Position numbers and translations under genes: made by a program
Shown here: positions 7,015 to 15,237 of the stretch, in pieces
Layout: every line of letters starts with the position of its first letter
Numbering within the stretch: position 1 is the first letter of the stretch
Notes under the pieces: model-generated
Told to the model about the DNA's origin: nothing
The model's input: the letters and a program-made list of their open reading frames with translations, nothing else
The model's database searches: none
Assembly (NCBI RefSeq): GCF_010915705.1
Contig: NZ_JAAIKE010000003.1
Span: 509,129-573,128 of the forward strand
Length of the DNA stretch: 64,000 nucleotides
From: Pseudotabrizicola algicola
Lineage (GTDB): Bacteria; Pseudomonadota; Alphaproteobacteria; Rhodobacterales; Rhodobacteraceae
Direction of reading: 5' to 3'

Positions 7015-8417
7015 CAGATTGCCCCCTCTGCTTGGTCAAGGTAGGCCATGGCGGCGGGTTCCCCGTCCTCAATCGCAATCTCGACGGCGCGTTTGGCCGC
7101 CTCCAACATGCTGGCCGCACGGGCCTTTGCCGCCTTCGCGGCAATCACGTTCTGCGTCACCTGATCGGCCACAGCGTCCGGGATATGGGGCAGCGGCAGG
7201 TTGAAGATGTCGGCATCGGTGATCGCCGGATACATACTGGCGCTGGCGAACAGGTCCAGCAGTTCACAGATCACCGGCAGGCGCAGGTAGGTGAGCAGAA
7301 CCTCGGGCGCGATGTCGCGGGGCGTCACCACGACGAACCCCGAAGAGCAGACAAACCCCTCTTGCTCGGGCGTGATCTGGGCCGACAGGCGGCGGATCGG
7401 GCGCACGGTGGACGTGATAATGTCCCCCGCCCGCACATGCCATGTGGCGCGGCTGGGCGCGTCTTCCGAGGCAAGGCGGGTGCTGGTGGCCGCCCCTGCC
7501 CCGTCGATGTCGCTGATCTCGATATAGTCGAAGGCAGCGCAGGCATTGGGGCGGAATTTTTCGCGCCGTGGGTTGGCCAAGTCCGCAATGGTGCGCCCAT
7601 CCACGGCCAGCAGGTCAAGCAGGGCCTGAATGCGCGGGGCGAAAAATCGGGCATCGAACCGGCCCGAGGCGAAGACATCCGCCGCACGGGCGGTGTAGGC
7701 GAGCGGTTCGGGCGGGGTCCAGTTGGCAAGGCCGAGGGCGGCAAGTAATGCATCCTCTGCGCGCTGAAAGTCGGTGTTTACCGCCTCATGCTTGGAGTAA
7801 GCGCGCTGGGACAGTTCAGCAACTCTGCCTTCCAAAACCGAAGAGAACCTTGGGATTTGGATGCGCTCGATCATCCAAAGGAAAACATGTTGCTGAACGC
7901 TTCCGACCGGGAGGCGGTCAATCTGGATTTGGCCGTATCGACATGCCAGATATGCCGCCATGAAGAACGGCGACACACCAACGGGCAATATCTTTGCAAT
8001 GTCTTGGTTTGAGTTGATCGGGTAATTCCAGCTTTCAAGCGCTACTGCGACGCTTCCGACACTGCCGGACATGGAAAGCAAGACCATTCCGGGCTGGACT
8101 TCTGACTTGTGCAGCAAAGCATGGGCCTCTTCCGATACCCTTAGGACGCTTGAAAAGTTGATGAAATCGCCGGAATAGTCAGTTCCTCTAATGAACGGTA
8201 TCCCATCGTCCTGATACTCGAACTCATTGGTCAGAGCGTAAGCGCCAAAACTCCTGACTTCTGATGCGACCTCAGAGATTTTCTCGGGGCTATGTTGTGC
8301 GATCAGTTGATCAGCAGCCAAAGCCGCACGCCGGAAATACTGACTGTCGAGCCGCTTATCGCGGTTTTCAGCAAAGACATGATGCGTGGCTAGGATCGAA
8401 ACCTCAAGCCCCTCCAA
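7014..8417 (-). CDS. hsdS: Type I-like DNA specificity subunit (HsdS), 467 aa
   Basis: This is a two-target-recognition-domain specificity subunit: TRD1 lies roughly at residues 25-210 and TRD2 at 250-440. Each opens with the aromatic/charged pattern used by HsdS proteins (LDSQYF near 24, RFDARFFAPRI near 250), and helical conserved regions follow. It would give the methyltransferase partner a bipartite recognition site. The first codon is TTG at 8417, eight bases after the stop of the nuclease-methyltransferase gene; no ATG is close, so the start is tentative. Downstream it is coupled to the HEPN gene. There is no HsdR translocase gene nearby. Confidence 0.85.
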   Translation of the reverse strand: MEGLEVSILATHHVFAENRDKRLDSQYFRRAALAADQLIAQHSPEKISEVASEVRSFGAYALTNEFEYQDDGIPFIRGTDYSGDFINFSSVLRVSEEAHALLHKSEVQPGMVLLSMSGSVGSVAVALESWNYPINSNQDIAKILPVGVSPFFMAAYLACRYGQIQIDRLPVGSVQQHVFLWMIERIQIPRFSSVLEGRVAELSQRAYSKHEAVNTDFQRAEDALLAALGLANWTPPEPLAYTARAADVFASGRFDARFFAPRIQALLDLLAVDGRTIADLANPRREKFRPNACAAFDYIEISDIDGAGAATSTRLASEDAPSRATWHVRAGDIITSTVRPIRRLSAQITPEQEGFVCSSGFVVVTPRDIAPEVLLTYLRLPVICELLDLFASASMYPAITDADIFNLPLPHIPDAVADQVTQNVIAAKAAKARAASMLEAAKRAVEIAIEDGEPAAMAYLDQAEGAI

Positions 8418-8425
8418 CAGACCGC

Positions 8426-10450
8426 TTAGGCGGCCTTGGTCGAAGGGGCGGCCGGAAAAAAACTGAAGCCCTCCTTGCGGGCGAATTCCTCGAAGGCCTC
8501 CGCGATCCCGTCCTCGGTCAGGCCATCGTGGTTGAACAGGTCATGCGACACGACGAAATGGCCGTGCGTGTCGCGCATGAACGTGCCGTCCGCGTTCTTG
8601 CGATAGACCTTGCGGCCCGAGTTATCGACGCTTTCCACCTGCTGCGTGGCAAAGAAGATGTCGTAATCCTCGACTTTCGGGCACAGCGGCCCCTTGGCCG
8701 GATCGTCATTCCACTTCTGCACCAACAAGACGCTGGTCTTGGTTCCGGTGTGCGGCTTGAAGGTGTTCGGGTGCAGCCCCACCACAGCAAGGATGCGGCA
8801 ACGTTCCATGATGAACTCGCGGAGGCGCTGATCCGACGAGTTGTTGAACCGCCCCTGCGGCAGGACTACCGCCATCCGACCACCGGGCTTGAGGAAGTCC
8901 AGATTGCGTTCGATGAACAGCAGGTCGCGGGCGACTGCCTTCTCCAGTTTGCCGTCCTTCTTCTTGCCCAGATCATAGACCGCCAGCATGTCAGACTGCT
9001 TGATGTCACCGGCGAAGGGCGGGTTTGCCATCAGCACGTCGAAGCCGAAGCTGCGGTAATCGGTCTGGCGCTGGTTCTCGCGCAGCTTGCGCAGCCGCCG
9101 CCAGCCGTCGCCATAGGTATCTTGCCAATCGTCCTGCTTGACCGTCTCGTCCCACTTCGTCCAGTCGAGCGTGTTCAGGTGCAGGACGTTGGTTTCGCCA
9201 TCCCCCGCAATCAGGTTCAGGCAGCGCGAGACGCGGACGCTTTTCTCGTCAAAGTCGATGGCGAACACGTTGTCGCGCACATAGTCGATGCAGCGGGGCG
9301 GCTTGGCCTCCATGGTGAAGAGGTGGCTTTCCTCGCGCCCCATGGCACGCATGATCTGCCGCCAGACGTGGAACATGCTGTGCACGGTGAACCCCGCCGA
9401 GCCGCAGGCTGTATCAACCACCGTCTCGCCCTCTTTCGGGTTCATCATCTTGACGCACATGTCGATCACCCATCGGGGGGTGAAATACTGGCCCTTTTCG
9501 CCCTTTGACGACTTCGAGACCAGGTATTCAAAGGCGTCGTCGATCACGTCGAGGTTGGAGTTGAACAGCTTCCATTCTTCCAGCGAGCCGACGCAGACTT
9601 GCAGGTGGTCGGGCGACAGGCGGATGCGTTCATCGTCAAGGAAGACGCCGGGCCATTTCTTCTTGGCCTCGTCGAACAGGTTCTGGATCGCCACCTTTAG
9701 CTGCGCCGCCGTGTTCTGGTTGCGGAAACGCAGGGCGTTGCCCAGCCGGTGCGAGTTCATCTCGTCATAAAGCTTCGTGAAGATCAGCTTGAAGACTTCC
9801 TCGAACACATCGACCCCGGCATTTGCCAGAACCTCGTCCTCCATGTCTTCGATCAGGTCGCGCAGGGAGCGGGCGAATTTGCCCTCCTTCACCCGCTCTT
9901 CCTCAAGGTCGATCAGGGTCTGGATGGTCCAGGGCTGATCCACGACCTGTTCGATGGTCTGATCTGCGCGGGGCAGCTCGTGGATCGGCATGAAGTAGTT
10001 GGGGTTCTTGCGGTGCCAGACCTCGGCCAGAATGCCGTCGCTCCAAACGGCAAGCGGTGCGCCGGTCGCATGGGCGTAGGACCGGAGTTGCTCCTTGCCG
10101 TCCTTATACTTGGCCTGCTTCACCTCGACGATGATGTAGGGGACGGTCGGGCGGTCAGCGTCGAAGACCACGATGTCGGCCCGCTTGGAACTGTCGCGCC
10201 CGAAGGTGATCGGGTATTCGATGGCGATGCGCGACCGGGCGTAGCCCAGCTTGTCAATCAGGCGTGCCAGCCAAAGCTGGCGGGTGCGTTCCTCGGGCTT
10301 GAGTTGCACTTCCTTGTCGCGGACGAGGCAGGTCACATAGGGCACCTGCTTGCCCCGGTTCTCACGCATGACCACGCGGGCATCGAGTGCGCGGGCCTCT
10401 TCTTCGGAGAACAAAACGAATTCGCTGAACTCAGCCGCGATCTTATTCAT
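8426..10450 (-). CDS. Nuclease-methyltransferase fusion (HSDR_N-like plus HsdM), 674 aa, BcgI-like architecture
   Basis: The N-terminal 140 residues are a PD-(D/E)xK nuclease-like domain of the HSDR_N type: D92 in RADIVVFD and E109-V-K111 in VEVKQAK. Residues 210-660 form an N6-adenine methyltransferase of the HsdM type with GQYFTP (320-325), the AdoMet motif DTACGSAGF (346-354) and the catalytic NPPF (476-479). Carrying both activities in one chain next to a separate S subunit resembles Type IIB BcgI-like enzymes rather than classical Type I systems, which need a motor HsdR; none is present. ATG 10450 was chosen because upstream codons run through the intergenic hairpin. Confidence 0.85.
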   Translation of the reverse strand: MNKIAAEFSEFVLFSEEEARALDARVVMRENRGKQVPYVTCLVRDKEVQLKPEERTRQLWLARLIDKLGYARSRIAIEYPITFGRDSSKRADIVVFDADRPTVPYIIVEVKQAKYKDGKEQLRSYAHATGAPLAVWSDGILAEVWHRKNPNYFMPIHELPRADQTIEQVVDQPWTIQTLIDLEEERVKEGKFARSLRDLIEDMEDEVLANAGVDVFEEVFKLIFTKLYDEMNSHRLGNALRFRNQNTAAQLKVAIQNLFDEAKKKWPGVFLDDERIRLSPDHLQVCVGSLEEWKLFNSNLDVIDDAFEYLVSKSSKGEKGQYFTPRWVIDMCVKMMNPKEGETVVDTACGSAGFTVHSMFHVWRQIMRAMGREESHLFTMEAKPPRCIDYVRDNVFAIDFDEKSVRVSRCLNLIAGDGETNVLHLNTLDWTKWDETVKQDDWQDTYGDGWRRLRKLRENQRQTDYRSFGFDVLMANPPFAGDIKQSDMLAVYDLGKKKDGKLEKAVARDLLFIERNLDFLKPGGRMAVVLPQGRFNNSSDQRLREFIMERCRILAVVGLHPNTFKPHTGTKTSVLLVQKWNDDPAKGPLCPKVEDYDIFFATQQVESVDNSGRKVYRKNADGTFMRDTHGHFVVSHDLFNHDGLTEDGIAEAFEEFARKEGFSFFPAAPSTKAA

Positions 10451-10564
10451 TGGATACAACCCACCCTTCCTTGCGCCACGATCCCCCGCGCTTGGGCGTC
10501 CGGCTTGGTTTTGCTTCGTTTCTAGCCTTTGGGTTGCACATGTCACAAGGCCAGATGTGCGATT

Positions 10565-10582
10565 TGCCCGGTTTTCCGGGCA
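10565..10582. repeat. Perfect stem-loop between recombinase and RM operon
   Basis: TGCCCGG-TTTT-CCGGGCA forms a 7-bp stem with a four-base loop, between the end of the recombinase gene (10608) and the RM start (10450). Read on the minus strand it would sit 3' of the recombinase gene and could act as a weak terminator, but it is followed by AAATC rather than a U run. Confidence 0.5.
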
Positions 10583-10607
10583 TTTGGGGGGCATCGCCGG
10601 GCAGGTG

Positions 10608-11561
10608 CTACAACAGCGCACCCGCCGCGTTGCCGGTGAACAGTTCCCCCTCGCGGACGTAGCGGGCCAGCATGGCATCGGAGGCGTGGCCGGTCTGGGC
10701 GCGGATTTTCAGTGTGGAGACCCCCGCCTGTGCTGCGCTGGTGGCAAAGCCCGCCCGCAGGCTGTGGCCGGAGTAGCCCTCGGGGTCGATCCCCGCCGCT
10801 GCAAGCCGTTCCCGCAGCAGGACCGAAACGGCGTCCCCGGTCAGCGGGTTTGTGGCAACATGACCGTGCCGGGTGATCGGGCGGAACAGGGGGCCGGTGT
10901 CGATGGCAGATGCAGACAGCCACGCCTCGACAGCCGCGACGGGGCAATGGCGGGTGCGACCGTGAGGGATGCCGATGCGGCGGCCTGCCGCCTCCTGATC
11001 GGTCTTGCTGCGCTTGATCGTCACGATCAGACCTTGCCGGACGGTTTCGATGTCGGCCCGTTCCAGCGCCACCAGTTCGGAGCGGCGGAAGCCCCCGGCG
11101 AAGCCCAGAAGCAACAGCGCCCGGTCGCGCTGGTCGCGCAGGGTTTCCCCCAGGCTGTCCAGCACCAGCAGCAGGTCGTCGCGCATCAGGGGCTTGGCCT
11201 GCCGCTGGGCGGTGCCGTGCTTACGGCGCAGGCCGCGCAGCGTGGCTTTGACAACCTCAGCGCGGCAGGGGTTCGGCAGGCCAGCCATTTCGTGCGCCTT
11301 GCTGATCGAGGCCACCCGGCGCTGGATGGTCGCCACGGCATGGTAGCCCGCGTGATCGCCGACATAGGCGCAGACGGTGGCCGGGGTTGCAGGCAGCGAC
11401 CCGCCCCAATCTTGGAAGTGCATCAGATCACCCCGCAAGGCCCGTTCGGTGGCCGGGGCGAGGCTGTGCCGCAGCAGGTCGGTTGCTTCATCGGTCAGGG
11501 TTTCACGCTCCTTATGTAGGAACGTATTGGCGTTGCAATTAACTGCAAAACGCTCGTCCAT
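10608..11561 (-). CDS. Tyrosine site-specific recombinase, 317 aa, catalytic residues complete
   Basis: A full-length tyrosine recombinase with a SAM-like N-terminal domain (about 20-100) and a catalytic domain (120-310). The active-site set is visible: R159 in GFRRSEL, a lysine in the KRSKTD strand (183-188), H266-S-L-R269, H292 in TGHAS, and the nucleophile Y301 in ARYVR. ATG 11561 was chosen because AGGAGG lies at ideal spacing; a start at 11633 would overlap the previous gene. It is larger in role than a phage Xer homologue and sits inside the island with the 365-aa gene upstream, so it probably moves the island or a sub-element of it. Confidence 0.85.
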   Translation of the reverse strand: MDERFAVNCNANTFLHKERETLTDEATDLLRHSLAPATERALRGDLMHFQDWGGSLPATPATVCAYVGDHAGYHAVATIQRRVASISKAHEMAGLPNPCRAEVVKATLRGLRRKHGTAQRQAKPLMRDDLLLVLDSLGETLRDQRDRALLLLGFAGGFRRSELVALERADIETVRQGLIVTIKRSKTDQEAAGRRIGIPHGRTRHCPVAAVEAWLSASAIDTGPLFRPITRHGHVATNPLTGDAVSVLLRERLAAAGIDPEGYSGHSLRAGFATSAAQAGVSTLKIRAQTGHASDAMLARYVREGELFTGNAAGALL

Positions 11562-11625
11562 CTGCCCCTCCTGACCGCCCTTGTTGACCCGTGATAATGG
11601 GTGAGTATCCGAGGTGAGAACCGCG

Positions 11626-12723
11626 TCACGCATCCCGAACCTCCCTCATCACGCCCGCCCGAATGCGGTTCAGCAGCGGCAAATCCTGCCGCATCAGGTC
11701 AAGCGACTGCACCGCAGCCTCTGGGTCCACCCCCAGCGTTTCAAACATCAGTTGCGCGTGGAGGCGGTCGGATAGATCGCCCCCGACACGGCGGGTCAGC
11801 AAGCCGCCCTCGACCCGGAACAGCACCTGACCGAGGAACCCGACACGCTGGCCGGGGGGCAGCATTGCGCGGGCAAACTCCGCCACGCCTGCTTGCGTCG
11901 CGGCCAACCGGGACAGGGCCAGCTTGCCCTCGCGGGTGAACATGTCGAGCGCCCAGCCCTGAACCCCGCCGATCATCACCTCGGGCGGCAGGGGGTCATC
12001 GGTCGTGCCTGCCCGCAGGCCGTTTTCCAGCGCCAGAAGGGCCAGCAAGGGCGGCAGGGCCTCGCCCGTCTTGCGATAGCCTTCGCGGCAGATCGCCAGC
12101 GTCGTGGGCGCGGTGCCGAGTTCATCCAGCAGGTCGAAGGCCAAGGCGACCTCGCCACGCCGAACCGGCAGCTTGCCACCGGGCCGGTCAGTGCCCAGCA
12201 AGAACAGGGTGGCAAGGGAGCGGCAGTGCAGGTTCGGGGTGGTCAGCGCGATCAGCCGCAGGCGGGGATTGGTCTCGGCGGCAAGGGCGCGACGGCTGTC
12301 GGCAAGGCCGGGCAGCGTTTCCAGGGCCATGAAAAGGTCATCGGTCGCCCGGCTCTTCGGAGCGTCTGCCAGAGCTTTGACCACGACAGACGCCACGGCC
12401 CAATCGCCCCCGATGGCAGCCCGGAACCGCTTGCCGGTCAGGGCGGCGACGGTCAGGCCCACGGTCGGCAGGCTGCCCAGCCCGACATCCTCAAAGGCGA
12501 TGCCGCCCAGCCTGCGCCAGAGGCGGTCGGGGGCATCCCTCAGCAAGGTGGCGGCGGCGTTCAGCGCCAGATCGGAACGGCCCCGGCGCACGGCCTTTTG
12601 CAGCAGGCTCATGGCCAGCCAAGGGGAGATCGGCAGGGGCTGTCCCTGTGGGACACGCTCTTGCGCGGCGATCCGCTGGATCAGGTCAGTTCGGAAACGG
12701 GAAATCAGGTCGGGGTCAGTCAT
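11626..12723 (-). CDS. Protein resembling the helical C-terminal region of RarA/MgsA ATPases, 365 aa
   Basis: No Walker motifs are visible. Residues 30-95 resemble the helical domain of MgsA/RarA-type clamp-loader-like ATPases: LLQKAVRRGRSDLALNAA, then LWRRLGGIAFEDVGLG, where these proteins have a conserved KaiRRg...RlxxIAxEDvG pattern. The rest is predicted mostly helical and unrecognised. An orphan version without the ATPase core could be a DNA-replication or repair accessory protein, but this is speculative. ATG 12723 has AAGGAG at six bases. It lies 64 bases upstream of the recombinase, so the two are probably cotranscribed. Confidence 0.5.
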   Translation of the reverse strand: MTDPDLISRFRTDLIQRIAAQERVPQGQPLPISPWLAMSLLQKAVRRGRSDLALNAAATLLRDAPDRLWRRLGGIAFEDVGLGSLPTVGLTVAALTGKRFRAAIGGDWAVASVVVKALADAPKSRATDDLFMALETLPGLADSRRALAAETNPRLRLIALTTPNLHCRSLATLFLLGTDRPGGKLPVRRGEVALAFDLLDELGTAPTTLAICREGYRKTGEALPPLLALLALENGLRAGTTDDPLPPEVMIGGVQGWALDMFTREGKLALSRLAATQAGVAEFARAMLPPGQRVGFLGQVLFRVEGGLLTRRVGGDLSDRLHAQLMFETLGVDPEAAVQSLDLMRQDLPLLNRIRAGVMREVRDA

Positions 12724-12889
12724 CCATCGCTCCTTCGATTTTGGAAGGGGGATCAATGACTTGCGACCCTCATTAAGCGTATGAGATTGGCCACCTAAGG
12801 AAAGGAAAGAACACCTGACGATGCCGATTTCCGCGTCTCAACCGGGTTGGCGGAGGGGGGGTGGCAGCGACACATGGAATGTCGCCGCC

Positions 12890-12901
12890 GGGAACGTTCC
12901 C
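12890..12901. promoter_or_regulatory. Perfect 12-bp palindrome GGGAACGTTCCC
   Basis: This palindrome lies in the 225-base gap between the minus-strand genes ending at 12949 and starting at 12723. It shares the GGAAC/GTTCC half-site seen in the XRE operators near 1589, but without the 5-base spacer. It could be an operator of the 12723 gene; the evidence is only the symmetry and position. I see no gene in the rest of the gap. Confidence 0.3.
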
Positions 12902-12948
12902 TTGTCTTTCCACCACACCCGCCGCCGAAACCGCGCAGGATCAGCGGG

Positions 12949-13971
12949 TTACAGCGCGCCTGACAGTTCCGATTTCTGTCCCTGCGAGGGGTCGATCCTC
13001 AGAACCCATGCCTGCTGATGGGGTTGCAGCGCGTGAAAGCGGATATGGGGGCCATACTGCTTCCACCACTGCGGCAGCTTCTTGTTCAGGAAGTTTTCCT
13101 CACAGGAACGAAGCCATTCTGGGCCTCGGCAGTGCGAGAAGTCGTCGGCAACTTCGGCCTGCAACTCTGCGGGTGTGCAGATGAAGTATTCACAGCCTTC
13201 CGTCTGTCGGATGAACTCGCAGTATTCACGGTTCCGCTCGAAGAGCACTTGAGCCAAGGTCAGCGGGGGTGCAGCCGACCTCGCGGGGGCAGAGACCCTT
13301 TTGCGAGGGACCACGGCAACCAAAGCTGCACGCTCCCCGGCGATGATCTCACCATCCGTCCACCCCTGTTTTCGCCGCTTCCTGATCGCCGTAGGGCTGA
13401 CCCCCTGCTTTGCGGCAAGCTGGGAGGCGGTGTAGCTGCGCCCGGTGTTCGGGCAGGTGAAGATCAGGCTGTCACCCTTGTTGCGGTTCTGGGTTGTCTT
13501 GTCGGCCCATCGCACCTTGCCGGGGGCGTATTCGGGATCGTGATTGTCGATCCGGTCGAGGGTCGCCCTCGATGTCGGCTTCGGCCCAACCAACCGAAGA
13601 AATTCCGCGAAGCTTCGGAACGCGGGATGCACCACTGCCCCAGAGGTCTTGACCCGTTGCAGCATGTTCCGATGGGTGTTCGCCTCGCCCGCATACTTGG
13701 CCCGCAACGCCATGGTGGACAGGGTGCCGAGGTCATGCAGCAACGCGATCCACGCCGGGTCATCGGGCATTTGCTTTGCTGCGAAACCATCTGACTGATG
13801 TTTGCTTATGACCGGAACCGGAATGTAAGACGCGACGCCTGCATCCCCCGGATTGTGCGCGGTTTTCTTCGCGGGTTTCTGCCACTTCGTCGGTTTCGAG
13901 GTCGGAGCAACCGGCGATGCAGCAACCGCTCCGTCCGATCCTGTCACCATGGCTTTGGTCTGCTTGCTCAT
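12949..13971 (-). CDS. HNH-like island protein with degenerate motif, 340 aa
   Basis: An Ala/Lys-rich, probably disordered N-terminus (1-45) is followed by a segment typical of phage HNH/AP2-associated proteins: LDRIDNHDPEYAPGKVRWADKTTQNRNKG (given in parts: LDRIDNHDPEY, then KVRWADKTTQNRNKG), around residues 142-171. A helix-turn-helix-like stretch follows (YTASQLAAKQGVSPTAIRKRRKQGW). The classical HNH histidine pair is not evident, so nuclease activity is doubtful. The C-terminal 120 residues are unrecognised. It is the last island gene before the thiamine operon, so the island edge probably lies just beyond it. Confidence 0.5.
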   Translation of the reverse strand: MSKQTKAMVTGSDGAVAASPVAPTSKPTKWQKPAKKTAHNPGDAGVASYIPVPVISKHQSDGFAAKQMPDDPAWIALLHDLGTLSTMALRAKYAGEANTHRNMLQRVKTSGAVVHPAFRSFAEFLRLVGPKPTSRATLDRIDNHDPEYAPGKVRWADKTTQNRNKGDSLIFTCPNTGRSYTASQLAAKQGVSPTAIRKRRKQGWTDGEIIAGERAALVAVVPRKRVSAPARSAAPPLTLAQVLFERNREYCEFIRQTEGCEYFICTPAELQAEVADDFSHCRGPEWLRSCEENFLNKKLPQWWKQYGPHIRFHALQPHQQAWVLRIDPSQGQKSELSGAL

Positions 13972-14247
13972 CGCCAGTCCCCCGATTTCAGGCCCAGAAG
14001 GCGGTTAGCAGGGGCGGGCAAATTGACTTTGTTGCCCAAGGGGTGGCTCTCAGCAGTTAGCAAGCCTAAGCAATTGAAACGGTGAGGGAAAAAGTGAACC
14101 CTACGGGCTGCCACTTTCCCCCCCGACACACCTGCGCCAAGCCATCCGCAAGATGGCAAAATCCTTGCGCGCGCCGGTCCAGCGCGGCACAGGACGGCGC
14201 GCATCGGCCTCGGCCCCGCTCAACTGCCCCGGACCCGCCCCGCACTC
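13972..14247. other. Gene-free stretch at presumed island/core boundary
   Basis: No convincing gene lies here. Weak partly symmetric sequence is present (AAAGTG at 14091-14096 against CACTTT at 14112-14117). I could not identify a tRNA, an att core or a direct repeat of the left side, because the other end of the island is outside the window. The change from island to housekeeping genes happens across this gap. Confidence 0.4.
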
Positions 14248-14276
14248 TTGACACTGCCCGTCTTTCGCAACACCTT
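14248..14276 (+). promoter_or_regulatory. Candidate promoter of the thi operon
   Basis: A consensus TTGACA at 14248-14253 lies about 30 bases before the riboswitch. The -10 position (around 14271-14276, CACCTT) is poor, so only the -35 box is convincing. Confidence 0.35.
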
Positions 14277-14281
14277 GCCCG

Positions 14282-14363
14282 CGCGACAGGGGCGTCCGGG
14301 CAACCGGGCTGAGAAGCACCCTTTGAACCTGAACCAGATCATGCTGGCGTAGGGAGTCCGCGG
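14282..14363 (+). promoter_or_regulatory. TPP (thiamine pyrophosphate) riboswitch
   Basis: The THI-box aptamer landmarks are present in order: ACAGGGGCGTCC, the GGGCTGAGA core (14307-14315), CACCCTTTGAACCTGA (14318-14332), CCAGATCATGCTGG, and the closing CGTAGGGA (14348-14355). The outer P1 helix can form from GCGCGAC and GTCCGCG. About 70 bases of GC-rich leader then lead to the thiM start and could form the expression platform. Bound TPP is expected to shut down thiM-thiE-thiD. Confidence 0.93.
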
Positions 14364-14433
14364 CGGGTGTTTCCTGTGCCGGCAATCGGCCCTTGCTCCC
14401 CGCCACCGGTCTCTTCTGCGCGCGGAGGAGACC

Positions 14434-15237
14434 ATGACAGACACCGGCCATTTCCTGAACCAGATGCGGGCCACGGCCCCGCTTGTCCACAACATCACCA
14501 ATTACGTCGCCATGAACATCATGGCCAATGTGCTCTTGGCGGCAGGGGCCTCGCCGGCGATGGTCCATGCGCTGCCCGAGGTGGAAGAGTTTGCCGGTCT
14601 GGCCCAGGCCCTGAGCGTGAACATCGGCACGCTCGACCCCGATTGGGCCACCGCGATGGAGCACGCGGCGCAGGTCATGGTGGCCGCGCAAAAGCCCTGG
14701 GTGCTCGATCCGGTGGGCGTCGGCGCAACCCGTTTCCGGCAACAGGTCTGCACCCGCCTTCTGGCGCTGCGGCCTGCCGTGATCCGCGGCAACGCCTCTG
14801 AAATCATCGCACTGGCAAGCCTTGGCGCGGGCAGCGGCGGGGCCACCGGCAAAGGGGCCGACAGCGCCGATCCGGTCGAGGCCGCCGAGGCCGCCGCGCG
14901 CCAGCTTGCCGCAAGCTGCGGGGCGGTCGTCGCCGTCTCCGGTCCGGTGGATTACATAACCGACGGCGTGGACGCATGGCGCGTCGCCAATGGCCACCCG
15001 CTGATGCCCCGTATCACCGCCTTGGGATGCGCGCTCAACGGCGTGATCGCGGCCTTCCTCGTCGGCCAACCCGCCTTGCCCGCAACGGTCGCCGCGCTCG
15101 CCTATTACGGGCTGGCCGGAGAGCGGGCGGCACAGGCGGCGCAGGCTCCGGGCGGGTTTCAGGCGGCCTTCCTTGACGCGCTCTACACGCTCACCCCGCA
15201 AGACCTGAGTGCGGGCGCCAAGGTGGCCCGCGCATGA
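14434..15237 (+). CDS. thiM: Hydroxyethylthiazole kinase, 267 aa
   Basis: ThiM phosphorylates hydroxyethylthiazole in thiamine salvage. The sequence shows the family pattern from the start: PLVHNITNYVAMN (16-28), ANVLLAAGASPAM (31-43), the WVLDPVGVGATRFR strand-loop near 88-101, the VIRGNASEI segment (about 115-123), and the anion-hole region ITALGCALNGVIAAF near 190-204. Length is normal. A GGAGGAG ribosome site precedes the ATG. It is the first gene after the TPP riboswitch, and its stop overlaps the thiE start (ATGATGG). The gene order thiM-thiE-thiD indicates a salvage-oriented thiamine operon. Confidence 0.95.
   Translation: MTDTGHFLNQMRATAPLVHNITNYVAMNIMANVLLAAGASPAMVHALPEVEEFAGLAQALSVNIGTLDPDWATAMEHAAQVMVAAQKPWVLDPVGVGATRFRQQVCTRLLALRPAVIRGNASEIIALASLGAGSGGATGKGADSADPVEAAEAAARQLAASCGAVVAVSGPVDYITDGVDAWRVANGHPLMPRITALGCALNGVIAAFLVGQPALPATVAALAYYGLAGERAAQAAQAPGGFQAAFLDALYTLTPQDLSAGAKVARA

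Noticed and set aside
14086-14120. Partial inverted repeat near the island edge as an att site
   Set aside because: Only six consecutive pairs match and no direct repeat partner is visible inside the window.
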